64,000 bases of DNA from Streptomyces sp. DHE7-1 (GTDB lineage Bacteria; Actinomycetota; Actinomycetes; Streptomycetales; Streptomycetaceae). Both the position numbers and the translations under genes were made by a program. The DNA lies in contig JACJDG010000003.1 of NCBI GenBank assembly GCA_016432725.1, positions 5,300,001 to 5,364,000 on the forward strand, in the 5' to 3' direction. Each line of letters starts with the position of its first letter. The first letter of the stretch is position 1. This document shows, piece after piece, positions 31,381 through 38,823 of the stretch. The notes beneath the pieces were generated by a model. It had not been told where the DNA came from. It made no database searches and saw only the letters and a program-made list of their open reading frames with translations.

Positions 31381-32336
31381 ATGCAGGACGTCTCCTCTCT
31401 GGTGGCCCAGGCCAGGGAAGGCCGGCCGCGGGCCGTGGCCCGGCTGATCTCCTTGGTGGAGGGGGCGTCCCCGCAACTCAGGGAGGTCATGGCGGCGCTC
31501 GCCCCGCTGACCGGCAACGCCTACGTGGTGGGCCTGACCGGCTCGCCCGGCGTCGGCAAGTCGACCTCCACCTCCGCCCTCGTCACGGCGTACCGCAAGC
31601 AGGGCAGGCGGGTCGGCGTCCTGGCCGTCGACCCGTCGTCGCCCTTCTCCGGGGCGCCCTGCTGGGTGACCGCGTCCGCATGTCGGACCACGCCTCCGAC
31701 CCCGGCGTCTACATCCGCTCGATGGCCACCCGGGGTCACCTGGGCGGTCTGGCCTGGGCGGCGCCCCAGGCGATCCGCGTGCTGGACGCGGCGGGCTGCG
31801 ACGTGATCCTGGTGGAGACGGTCGGCGTCGGCCAGTCCGAGGTGGAGATCGCCTCCCAGGCGGACACGTCCGTGGTGCTGCTGGCCCCGGGCATGGGCGA
31901 CGGCATCCAGGCGGCGAAGGCCGGAATCCTGGAGATCGGCGACGTCTACGTCGTCAACAAGGCCGACCGCGACGGCGCCGACGCCACGGCCCGCGAGCTG
32001 AACCACATGCTGGGCCTGGGCGAGGCCCGCGGCCCCGGTGACTGGCGCCCGCCCATCGTCAAGACGGTCGCGGCCCGTGCCGAGGGTGTGGACGAGGTGG
32101 TGGAGGCCCTGGAGAAGCACCGGGCCTGGATGGAGGAGCACGGCGTGCTCGCCGAGCGCCGCCGGGCCCGCGCGGCCCGCGAGGTGGAGACCATCGCGGT
32201 CACGGCCCTGCGCGAGCGGATCGGCGATCTCCACGGTGACCGCAGGCTCAGCGCTCTCGCCGAGCGCATCGTGGCGGGCGGCCTGGACCCCTACCGCGCG
32301 GCGGACGAGCTGGTGGCGGGACTGACGGAGGGCTGA
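31381..32336 (+). CDS. meaB: MeaB, G-protein chaperone of B12-dependent mutases (one apparent frameshift)
   Basis: About 318 aa from ATG 31381, RBS GGAG 7 nt upstream. MeaB/ArgK GTPases load adenosylcobalamin into methylmalonyl-CoA-type mutases and protect them from inactivation. The P-loop is GLTGSPGVGKSTSTSALV; other motifs are VDPSSPFSGGALLGDRVRM, VETVGVGQSEVE and NKADRDGAD. The frame breaks at the run GGGG 31651-31654, inside the highly conserved SGGALLGDR motif. One added G restores the motif, so the gene is almost surely intact. Likely client: the isobutyryl-CoA mutase at 36946, and methylmalonyl-CoA mutase elsewhere. Confidence 0.93.
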
Positions 32337-32362
32337 CCGCCCGGTGCCCGGGCGCGGCCCCC

Positions 32363-32388
32363 GGGGCGCGGGCCCGCGCCCGCGCCCC
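32363..32388. terminator. Bidirectional terminator between meaB and the AbsC-like gene
   Basis: Arms GGGGCGCGGG (32363-32372) and CCCGCGCCCC (32379-32388) around a 6-nt loop, placed between convergent genes 26 nt after the meaB stop. Confidence 0.7.
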
Positions 32389-32403
32389 GATGGGCGGCCG
32401 TCG

Positions 32404-32880
32404 TCAGGGACGCCCCCGATGCCCTCTCAGGTGCTCGGCGATCGGCTTGAGCGCCTTGTCCAGTTCGGTCAGCGCATCGGGCGACAGCAGGTCTATGAAG
32501 TGCCTGCGCACCGACGCCACGTGGTGGGGCGCGACCTTCCGCATCGTCTCCATGCCGTGCTCCGTCAGCACGGCGTACAGCCCCCGCCGGTCGGACTCGC
32601 AGTTCTCGCGCCGGACCAGGTTCGCGTTCTCCATCCGCGTGATCTGGTGCGAGAGCCGGCTCTTCGACTGCAGCGTGGCGGACGCCAGGTCGCTCATGCG
32701 CATCCGCACGTCGTCCGACTCGGACAGGTTCACGAGAATCTCGTAGTCGTTCATCGTCAGGCCGAACGGCTGCAGATCCTTTTCGAGCTGGTACGTCAAC
32801 AGCCTGTTGACCTCCAGGTGGGTGCGCCAGGCGCACTGCTCCGCATCGGTCAGCCAGCGCGTGGCCGTCTCGGTCTCCAT
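32404..32880 (-). CDS. absC: MarR-family regulator, AbsC-like
   Basis: 158 aa from ATG 32880. MarR winged helix: PFGLTMNDYEILVNLSESDD, then MRMSDLASATLQSKSRLSHQITRMENANLVRRENCESDRRGLYAVLTEHG, with the recognition helix at QSKSRLSHQITRME and the wing at ENCESDRRG. Length, N-terminus (METETATRWLTDAEQCAWR) and place between meaB and the AIM24 genes match what I recall of S. coelicolor AbsC (SCO5405), a pleiotropic activator of antibiotic production and a zinc-responsive MarR protein. The symbol rests on that memory. A possible own operator lies just upstream. Confidence 0.75.
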   Translation of the reverse strand: METETATRWLTDAEQCAWRTHLEVNRLLTYQLEKDLQPFGLTMNDYEILVNLSESDDVRMRMSDLASATLQSKSRLSHQITRMENANLVRRENCESDRRGLYAVLTEHGMETMRKVAPHHVASVRRHFIDLLSPDALTELDKALKPIAEHLRGHRGRP

Positions 32881-32897
32881 GAATGAAGTCTACCTAA

Positions 32898-32920
32898 GAA
32901 GTTGAATGACGAACTACTTC
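32898..32920. promoter_or_regulatory. Weak inverted repeat upstream of the AbsC-like gene
   Basis: GAAGT (32898-32902) and ACTTC (32916-32920) are arms 13 nt apart within an AT-richer patch 18 nt upstream of the start codon. MarR proteins commonly repress themselves from such sites. The arms are short, so this is tentative. Confidence 0.3.
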
Positions 32921-32974
32921 GGATGGTGTGACGGTGCGCACGCGTTCGAGCCGTCACACTCCGCAGACTACCGC

Positions 32975-33781
32975 TCACAGCCCGAAGCGACGTTGGAGGT
33001 CCCCGAGCTGTCCGGGAAGGCGCGGTGTGCCCGATGATTGCGGACCGTGTCCACCCGGTGCCGCTCCGCCACCGCCGGGGACCCCCGGTTCGGGCGGAAC
33101 CGCCCCTGTCGACTGCTCCGCCATCAGCGTCTCACTCGACTGGAGGAGGACCGTCCCGGCGCCGACGAACTCGAACTGGTGCTCCTCGCCGGAAGCGCCG
33201 CCCAACCCCGTCATCGCACGTAGACCGCCCATGACACCCGTCAGATACCCGTGGTCGTAGTGATGACACGGTGACGGGCAGTCGGCCCACCCGACCAGCG
33301 CCTGGGGATCCACCCGGATCGGCGGTTCCAGGAACACCACCGGACCGTTAGATGCGGCGACGAACTTTCCGGTTCCGATGAGTGTCAGAAAACCTGGCAC
33401 GATCGACTGCTTGAGCGCGAGACTTGGCTGAAAAGCGAGCAGATTGCCCGCGCGAATGGTCAAGTTCCCGTCGTCCAGGTCATAGGAGTTGACGTCGAAG
33501 GCCCGGTCGGCCAGCAGCATCTTCCCCGAGCCGGCCGCCACGACCCAGTCGCTCGCGTGCAGTGGCGAATGGAACGACGTACGGACAAGTCGGTCGAGTC
33601 GCCCGTGCCCGATGCCGTTGAACTCGATCGCCCCGTAGTAGGCGATCATCTTCCCCTTCTGCAGGAACCACTCCCCGCTCTTGAGCTCGACGCAGAAGGT
33701 GTACTTGTTCACGTTGTCGTCGGCGGGCAGGGTCACCGGGTCGTGCACCACGGGGCCGCCGGGGGATCCGTACGCGCTCAC
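32975..33781 (-). CDS. AIM24 family protein, copy 1
   Basis: 268 aa from ATG 33781, which overlaps the stop of copy 2 by ATGA. It has the AIM24/tryptophan RNA-binding-attenuator-like beta barrel: YTFCVELKSGEWFLQKGKMIAYYGAIEFNGIG, VAAGSGKMLLADRAFDVNSYDLDDGNLTIRAGNLLAF and GPVVFLEPPIRVDPQALVGW. The Asp-Pro-x-Ala-x-(V/I) motif after the last strand is shared with copies 2 and 3. Copy 1 has an extra Gly/Pro-rich C-terminus (STGAVPPEPGVPGGGGAAPGG). Its function in bacteria is unknown. Confidence 0.88.
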   Translation of the reverse strand: MSAYGSPGGPVVHDPVTLPADDNVNKYTFCVELKSGEWFLQKGKMIAYYGAIEFNGIGHGRLDRLVRTSFHSPLHASDWVVAAGSGKMLLADRAFDVNSYDLDDGNLTIRAGNLLAFQPSLALKQSIVPGFLTLIGTGKFVAASNGPVVFLEPPIRVDPQALVGWADCPSPCHHYDHGYLTGVMGGLRAMTGLGGASGEEHQFEFVGAGTVLLQSSETLMAEQSTGAVPPEPGVPGGGGAAPGGHGPQSSGTPRLPGQLGDLQRRFGL

Positions 33782-34428
33782 AGCTTCTCCTCCGAGGCCT
33801 GGACGTACACCGTGCCGCTGCCGCTCAGCTCGAGCTGGAACGCCTCCCCGGAGCCGCGGCCCACCATGTCCCGCCAGCCGAGCGCGGTGGACAGCTTGTT
33901 CCGCACGTCGCCGTGGTGGGCCACGTAGGCCTGCGGGTCCACGTGCACCGGGCGCTGCGGGGTGATCGGGATCTCGAAGACCCCGCCGTGCGCCATCACG
34001 GCCACCGAGCCCTGCCCCTGGAGGGTGGTGGTGAACAGGCCCTGCCCGGTGACCTGGCCGCGCACCAGGCCCATCACCCCGCCCTGGGAACCCATGAACA
34101 TCGTGCCCTGCCGGAGCGTGCCCTCGAAGGCGAGCAGCCGGTCGGCCTCCACGTAGAGGGTGTCGCCGGTGAGGGCGATGACGTGGACGTGGTGGCCGCC
34201 GTGCCCGAAGAACACCGTCCCGCTGCCCTCGACGGACATCAGCGGGGCCGCCTCACCGGCCACCCGGCGCCCGATCATGGACATCAGCCCGCCCTGGCCG
34301 CCCTGCAGGTTGGGGGTGAAGGACACCTCCCCCCGGTAGGCGAGCATCGCGCCGCGCTGGCTGAACAGCCGCTGCCCGGGCAGCACGGTCGCCTCGACCA
34401 TCTTGTTGTTGATCTCCCGGAAGGTCAT
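33778..34428 (-). CDS. AIM24 family protein, copy 2
   Basis: 216 aa from ATG 34428, 1 nt after the stop of copy 3. Beta-rich: EINNKMVEATVLPGQRLFSQRGAMLAYRGEV, VEGSGTVFFGHGGHHVHVIALTGDTLYVEADRLLAF, QGSVAVMAHGGVFEIPITPQRPVHVDPQAYVAHHGDV and VYVQASEEKL at the end. AIM24 proteins are named for a yeast mitochondrial factor; bacterial ones form trefoil-like barrels. It is the middle gene of a three-copy operon. Confidence 0.9.
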   Translation of the reverse strand: MTFREINNKMVEATVLPGQRLFSQRGAMLAYRGEVSFTPNLQGGQGGLMSMIGRRVAGEAAPLMSVEGSGTVFFGHGGHHVHVIALTGDTLYVEADRLLAFEGTLRQGTMFMGSQGGVMGLVRGQVTGQGLFTTTLQGQGSVAVMAHGGVFEIPITPQRPVHVDPQAYVAHHGDVRNKLSTALGWRDMVGRGSGEAFQLELSGSGTVYVQASEEKL

Positions 34429-34429
34429 C

Positions 34430-35061
34430 TCACAGGTCCCCCGCGATCGTGTTGCGCTCGCTCGGCTGGACGTACACCAGACCGTCGCCCTCGAAGCGGA
34501 TCTGGAAGGCCTCGCCGCCGCCCTCCCCGAAGAGGGTGCGGAACGTCACACCGGACTGGAAGGTCTGCCGCACGTCGCCCTGATGGGCGATGTAGGCGCC
34601 CGGGTCGACGATCAGCGGGTACTGCGGGCTGACCCGGAGCACCACCGCCGGCCCGTCGGACGTGATGGCCGCCTGACCGTGACCCTCGACGGTCGTCGTG
34701 AACAGCCCGTTGCCCTGCGAGGCGCCGCGCAGCCCGGTGAACGTCGTGCCCGTGCGCAGCCCTCCGTCGGTCGCCAGCAGGTTGCTCGACTCGACGTGGA
34801 GTCTGTCCCCCGCAGGCCGACCAGGTTGATCTCCGCGGCCCGGTCCGCGAACCAGCAGGTCCCCTGCCCCCTCACCTCCATCACCGTCATCTGCTCGCCG
34901 GTGAGCCGCCGGGTCACCATCCCGCGCAGCCCCTCGCCGCCGCCGCTCAGCTTCTTGAAGGTCATCTGCCCGTCGTACGCGACCATCGAGCCGTTCTTCG
35001 CCTTGACGGCGTCCCCGGTCATGTCGACGGCGAGCACCTTGCTTCCCTGAAGTCGGAACAT
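34430..35061 (-). CDS. AIM24 family protein, copy 3 (first gene of the operon; one apparent frameshift)
   Basis: About 210 aa from ATG 35061 (MFRLQGSKVLAVDMTGDAVKAKNGSMVAYDGQMTFKK). The frame breaks at the run 34807-34811. One added base gives NLVGLRGDRLHVESSNLL and joins to VVLRVSPQYPLIVDPGAYIAHQGDVRQTFQSGV, with the same DPGAYIAHQGDVR motif as copy 2. It ends VYVQPSERNTIAGDL, 1 nt before copy 2 starts. Three homologs in a row in one transcript suggest a heteromeric assembly. Confidence 0.85.
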
Positions 35062-35229
35062 CGCCACGCAGGGAAAGTAGCGGCGAGGCGGGTGGAGGGA
35101 ACAGGGCCCGTGGGTGGAGAACGACCCTGAGCGCACCCCCAGGGGTGCGGTTTGCCAGAATGGGGTCGGCTTGTGCGTGTGTTCACAAAGCAGCCGGCCC
35201 GTCGTCGCAACTTCCACCGAAGGTGATCC

Positions 35230-35574
35230 GTGGACATCAAGACCGCCTCCGCCCTCCGCCGTCTCCGCCTGGTCTCCGCCCCGGAGGCCGTGTCCTTCCT
35301 CGTCCTGCTCCTCTGCTCGGTGCTGAAGCGGACCACGGACTTCAACGCGGTGCCCGTGATGGGCGCCGTCCACGGCGTGCTGTTCGTCCTGTACGTGCTC
35401 TTCTGGGCGGACGCCTGGAACCGCGCCAAGTGGGGCTTCGGCACCGCTGCCCTCTACTTCGTCCTCTCCGTCCTGCCCACCGGCGGCTTCTTCGCCGAGC
35501 GCAGGCTGCGCCGCGAGGCCGAGAGCGCCGTCATCGCCGCGCGCGCCCGCAAGGAAGGGGTCGTGAACGCATGA
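35230..35574 (+). CDS. DUF3817 family membrane protein
   Basis: 114 aa from GTG 35230, RBS AAGGTGA. Three hydrophobic segments (VSFLVLLLCSVL, AVHGVLFVLYVLFWADA, TAALYFVLSVLPTGGFFAERRL), with the family signature VHG..F..Y and the closing PTGGFFAERRLRRE. It overlaps the thiamine-binding gene by ATGA. It is a paralog of the C-terminal half of the protein at 35948. Its role is unknown. Confidence 0.85.
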   Translation: MDIKTASALRRLRLVSAPEAVSFLVLLLCSVLKRTTDFNAVPVMGAVHGVLFVLYVLFWADAWNRAKWGFGTAALYFVLSVLPTGGFFAERRLRREAESAVIAARARKEGVVNA

Positions 35575-35864
35575 TCGTCGCCTTCTCCGTGACGCCCCTG
35601 GGTGTCGGCGAGGACGTGGGGGAGTACGTCGCCGACGCCGTCCGCGTGGTCCGCGAGTCGGGGCTGCCCAACCGCACCGACGCCATGTTCACCTCGGTCG
35701 AGGGGGAGTGGGACGAGGTCATGGACGTCGTCCGGCGGGCCGTCGCCGCGGTGGAGGCGCGGGCGCCGCGTGTCTCGCTCGTCCTCAAGGCGGACATCCG
35801 GCCCGGCGTGACCGACGGCCTGACCTCGAAGGTCGAGACCGTGGAACGGCACCTCGCGGGCTGA
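35571..35864 (+). CDS. MTH1187-family thiamine-binding protein
   Basis: 97 aa from ATG 35571, coupled to the preceding gene by ATGA. It has a ferredoxin-like fold of the DUF77/YkoF type: MIVAFSVTPLGVGEDVGEYVADAVRVVRESGLPNRTDAMFTSVEGEW, then VSLVLKADIRPGVTDGLTSKVETVERHLAG. Family members bind thiamine or related compounds, often as tetramers. The link with the DUF3817 membrane protein suggests a small uptake or sensing unit, but this is inference. Confidence 0.88.
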   Translation: MIVAFSVTPLGVGEDVGEYVADAVRVVRESGLPNRTDAMFTSVEGEWDEVMDVVRRAVAAVEARAPRVSLVLKADIRPGVTDGLTSKVETVERHLAG

Positions 35865-35910
35865 TCCGTGCCGCGTCCGCTCCCCCGGGTGACCGAAGGC
35901 CGAGACGGGG

Positions 35911-35939
35911 CTGACCGGCATATGACCGGCCGGTAGGGT
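35911..35939 (+). promoter_or_regulatory. Candidate promoter for the MarR-DUF3817 gene
   Basis: CTGACC (35911-35916), a 17-bp spacer, then TAGGGT (35934-35939). The GTG start at 35948 lies 8 nt after the -10, so the mRNA would be leaderless or nearly so. No Shine-Dalgarno sequence is visible. Confidence 0.5.
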
Positions 35940-35947
35940 CTGCTGAC

Positions 35948-36838
35948 GTGCCCAAGCCTCTCAGTCTCCCCTTCGACCCCATCGCACGCGCCGACGAGCT
36001 CTGGAAGCAGCGCTGGGGAAACGTGCCCGCGATGGCCGCGATCACCTCGATCATGCGGGCGCAGCAGATCCTGCTGGCCGAGGTCGACGCGGTGGTCAAG
36101 CCGTACGGGCTGACCTTCGCGCGCTACGAGGCGCTGGTGCTGCTCACCTTCTCCAAGGCCGGCGAGCTGCCGATGTCCAAGATCGGCGAGCGGCTCATGG
36201 TGCACCCCACGTCGGTGACGAACACCGTGGACCGGCTGGTCAGGTCCGGTCTGGTGGCCAAGCGGCCCAACCCCAACGACGGCCGCGGCACGCTCGCCGT
36301 CATCACCGGCAAGGGCCGCGAGGTGGTCGACGCGGCCACCCGCGACCTGATGACGATGGACTTCGGCCTCGGGGCCTACGACGCCGAGGAGTGCGCGGAG
36401 ATCTTCGCCATGCTGCGCCCGCTGCGGATCGCGGCACACGACTTCGACGAGGGTGACCCGGGGCAAGATCTCCCGGAACGGGCGGTTACGCTCGTCGGCA
36501 TGAAGAAGAGCGTGCTGACCCGCTACCGCGTCCTGGCCTACGTCACCGGTGTGCTGCTGGTCCTGCTGTGCCTGAGCATGATCGCGAAGTACGGGCTGGA
36601 CATGGACGGTGCCGCCGACGTCACCCGGGTCGTCGCCATCGCGCACGGCTGGCTGTACGTCGTCTACCTGGTCTTCGCCTTCGACCTGGGCTCCAAGGCG
36701 AAGTGGCCGGTCGGCAAGCAGCTCTGGGTGCTGCTCGCGGGCACGATCCCGACGGCCGCCTTCTTCGTGGAGCGCAGGATCAGCCGCGAGCTCGAGGGCA
36801 AGGTCGCCGACCGTGCCCCGGCCGTCGCCAAGGCCTGA
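35948..36838 (+). CDS. MarR-family regulator apparently fused to a DUF3817 membrane domain
   Basis: 296 aa from GTG 35948. Residues 1-165 are a MarR winged helix (PYGLTFARYEALVLLTFSKAGELPMSKIGERLMVHPTSVTNTVDRLVRSGLVAKRPNPNDGRG). Residues about 185-296 are a DUF3817 membrane domain beginning MKKSVLTRYRVLAYVTGVLLVLLC and ending GTIPTAAFFVERRISRELEGK. The join (nt 36445-36500) reads like intergenic DNA: a GAGGGTGA site that one extra G would turn into a stop, a TACGCT -10-like hexamer at 36487-36492 and an ATG at 36500. This window loses bases at G/C runs repeatedly, so two separate genes are at least as likely as a true fusion. Confidence 0.7.
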   Translation: MPKPLSLPFDPIARADELWKQRWGNVPAMAAITSIMRAQQILLAEVDAVVKPYGLTFARYEALVLLTFSKAGELPMSKIGERLMVHPTSVTNTVDRLVRSGLVAKRPNPNDGRGTLAVITGKGREVVDAATRDLMTMDFGLGAYDAEECAEIFAMLRPLRIAAHDFDEGDPGQDLPERAVTLVGMKKSVLTRYRVLAYVTGVLLVLLCLSMIAKYGLDMDGAADVTRVVAIAHGWLYVVYLVFAFDLGSKAKWPVGKQLWVLLAGTIPTAAFFVERRISRELEGKVADRAPAVAKA

Positions 36839-36853
36839 CCGAACGTCCCGCAG

Positions 36854-36882
36854 CGCCGTCGTACGTCACCCGTACGGCGGCG
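36854..36882 (+). terminator. Terminator after the MarR-DUF3817 gene
   Basis: Arms CGCCGTCGTACG (36854-36865) and CGTACGGCGGCG (36871-36882), eleven of twelve pairs, loop TCACC, 15 nt after the stop. Confidence 0.65.
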
Positions 36883-36913
36883 TTCGCGCGGTCGTGACCC
36901 AGTTGGCATCGAC

Positions 36914-36937
36914 ATTTACTAGGACGTCCAAGTAAAT
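36914..36937. promoter_or_regulatory. 24-bp operator-like palindrome immediately upstream of icmA
   Basis: ATTTACT (36914-36920) and AGTAAAT (36931-36937) flank AGGACGTCCA. Of the 12 base pairs across the dyad, 11 are symmetric. It is AT-rich at the edges in a GC-rich genome and ends 8 bp before the ATG, so a bound dimer would cover the transcription or translation start. Candidate regulators are the MarR protein at 35948 or a TetR/MarR acyl-CoA sensor elsewhere; the sequence does not tell which. Confidence 0.75.
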
Positions 36938-36945
36938 TCGAGGGT

Positions 36946-38646
36946 ATGGACGCTCACGCCATCGAGGAAGGCCGCCGGCGCTGGCAGGCCCGCTACGACG
37001 CCGCGCGCAAGCGCGACGCAGACTTCACCACGCTCTCCGGCGACTCCGTGGAGCCGGTGTACGGACCCCGGCCGGGGGACGCGTACGAGGGATTCGAGCG
37101 GATCGGGTGGCCCGGGGAGTACCCCTTCACGCGCGGGCTCCACCCGACCGGCTACCGCGGCCGCACCTGGACGATCCGCCAGTTCGCCGGGTTCGGCAAC
37201 GCCGAGCAGACCAACGAGCGGTACAAGATGATCCTCGCCGCGGGCGGCGGAGGTCTGTCCGTGGCCTTCGACATGCCGACGCTCATGGGGCGCGACTCCG
37301 ACGACCCGCGCTCGCTCGGGGAGGTCGGGCACTGCGGCGTCGCCATCGACTCGGCCGCCGACATGGAGGTCCTGTTCAAGGACATCCCGCTCGGCGACGT
37401 GACCACCTCCATGACGATCAGCGGGCCCGCGGTGCCCGTCTTCTGCATGTACCTGGTCGCCGCCGAGCGGCAGGGCGTGGCGCCCTCGGTCCTCAACGGC
37501 ACGCTGCAGACCGACATCTTCAAGGAGTACATCGCCCAGAAGGAGTGGCTCTTCCAGCCGGAGCCCCATCTGCGGCTGATCGGCGACCTGATGGAGTACT
37601 GCGCGGCCGGCATTCCCGCGTACAAGCCGCTGTCCGTCTCCGGCTACCACATCCGCGAGGCGGGGGCCACGGCCGCGCAGGAGCTGGCGTACACGCTGGC
37701 GGACGGCTTCGGCTACGTCGAGCTGGGCCTGAGCCGCGGACTCGACGTGGACGTCTTCGCGCCCGGCCTCTCCTTCTTCTTCGACGCGCACGTCGACTTC
37801 TTCGAGGAGATCGCCAAGTTCCGCGCGGCCCGCCGGATCTGGGCCCGCTGGATGCGTGACGTGTACGGCGCGAAGAGCGAGAAGGCGCAGTGGCTGCGCT
37901 TCCACACGCAGACCGCGGGCGTCTCCCTGACCGCCCAGCAGCCGTACAACAACGTGGTGCGCACGGCCGTGGAGGCGCTGGCCGCCGTGCTCGGCGGCAC
38001 CAACTCGCTGCACACCAACGCGCTGGACGAGACGCTGGCGCTGCCCAGCGAGCAGGCCGCCGAGATCGCGCTGCGCACCCAGCAGGTGCTGATGGAGGAG
38101 ACCGGCGTCGCCAACGTGGCCGACCCGCTGGGCGGTTCCTGGTACATCGAGCAGCTCACGGACCGGATCGAGGCGGACGCGGAGAAGATCTTCGAGCAGA
38201 TCAAGGAGCGGGGGCTCAGGGCGCACCCGGACGGGCAGCACCCCATCGGTCCGGTCACGTCCGGGATCCTGCGCGGGATCGAGGACGGCTGGTTCACCGG
38301 CGAGATCGCCGAGTCCGCCTTCCGCTACCAGCGGTCCCTGGAGAAGGGCGAGAAGCGGGTCGTGGGCGTCAACGTCGCCACCGGGTCGGTGACCGGGGAC
38401 CTGGAGATCCTGCGGGTCAGCCACGAGGTGGAGCGGGAGCAGGTCCGGGTCCTGGGCGAGCGGAGGGCGGCGCGGGACGAGGCCGCGGTGCGCGCCGCCC
38501 TCGACGCCATGCTGGGCGCCGCCCGGTCCGGGGCGAACATGATCGAGCCGATGCTCGACGCGGTACGGGCCGAGGCGACCCTGGGCGAGATCTGCGGGGT
38601 GCTGCGGGACGAGTGGGGGGTCTACACGGAACCGGCGGGCTTCTAG
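36946..38646 (+). CDS. icmA: Isobutyryl-CoA mutase large subunit (B12-dependent)
   Basis: 566 aa from ATG 36946. It carries the catalytic TIM barrel of acyl-CoA mutases but no cobalamin-binding C-terminal domain, so it must pair with a small B12-binding subunit (IcmB), not in this window. It interconverts isobutyryl-CoA and n-butyryl-CoA. Two residues that discriminate the substrate agree with IcmA, not methylmalonyl-CoA mutase: Phe80 in TIRQFAGFG (mutase has Tyr) and Gln198 in FKEYIAQKEW (mutase has Arg), at exactly the positions I recall for S. cinnamonensis IcmA. Its MeaB chaperone gene is 4.6 kb upstream. Its TAG stop (38644-38646) is part of the CTAG at the end of a miniature element. 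Confidence 0.93.
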   Translation: MDAHAIEEGRRRWQARYDAARKRDADFTTLSGDSVEPVYGPRPGDAYEGFERIGWPGEYPFTRGLHPTGYRGRTWTIRQFAGFGNAEQTNERYKMILAAGGGGLSVAFDMPTLMGRDSDDPRSLGEVGHCGVAIDSAADMEVLFKDIPLGDVTTSMTISGPAVPVFCMYLVAAERQGVAPSVLNGTLQTDIFKEYIAQKEWLFQPEPHLRLIGDLMEYCAAGIPAYKPLSVSGYHIREAGATAAQELAYTLADGFGYVELGLSRGLDVDVFAPGLSFFFDAHVDFFEEIAKFRAARRIWARWMRDVYGAKSEKAQWLRFHTQTAGVSLTAQQPYNNVVRTAVEALAAVLGGTNSLHTNALDETLALPSEQAAEIALRTQQVLMEETGVANVADPLGGSWYIEQLTDRIEADAEKIFEQIKERGLRAHPDGQHPIGPVTSGILRGIEDGWFTGEIAESAFRYQRSLEKGEKRVVGVNVATGSVTGDLEILRVSHEVEREQVRVLGERRAARDEAAVRAALDAMLGAARSGANMIEPMLDAVRAEATLGEICGVLRDEWGVYTEPAGF

Positions 38647-38823
38647 GTCGTGTCCGCAATGTCGCGTCGTTCGCCCGCAGGGCGGGCGTCGCGGCGTCCG
38701 GTGCGTGCTCTCGGCGTGCCGGCCGGACGCCCTCGTACCGGGTGTACTCGGGCTTCCGTCCGGTGCGGCGAGAGTGCGTGCCGGGCGCCGCGACGCAGGC
38801 GTGACTTTGCGGACACGACCTAG
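38643..38823. repeat. Miniature inverted-repeat element A (173-bp body flanked by CTAG)
   Basis: After CTAG at 38643-38646 comes GTCGTGTCCGCAA, and its exact reverse complement precedes CTAG at 38820-38823. These are 13-bp perfect terminal repeats with CTAG as the apparent 4-bp target duplication. No coding sequence fits inside. The interior shares blocks with element B at 39969 (CGCCCGCAGGGC, CGTGCTCTC, the GTACTCGGG region), so the two are diverged relatives with different tips. The left CTAG supplies the icmA stop codon; the right one is the left target of the neighbouring IS. Confidence 0.8.
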
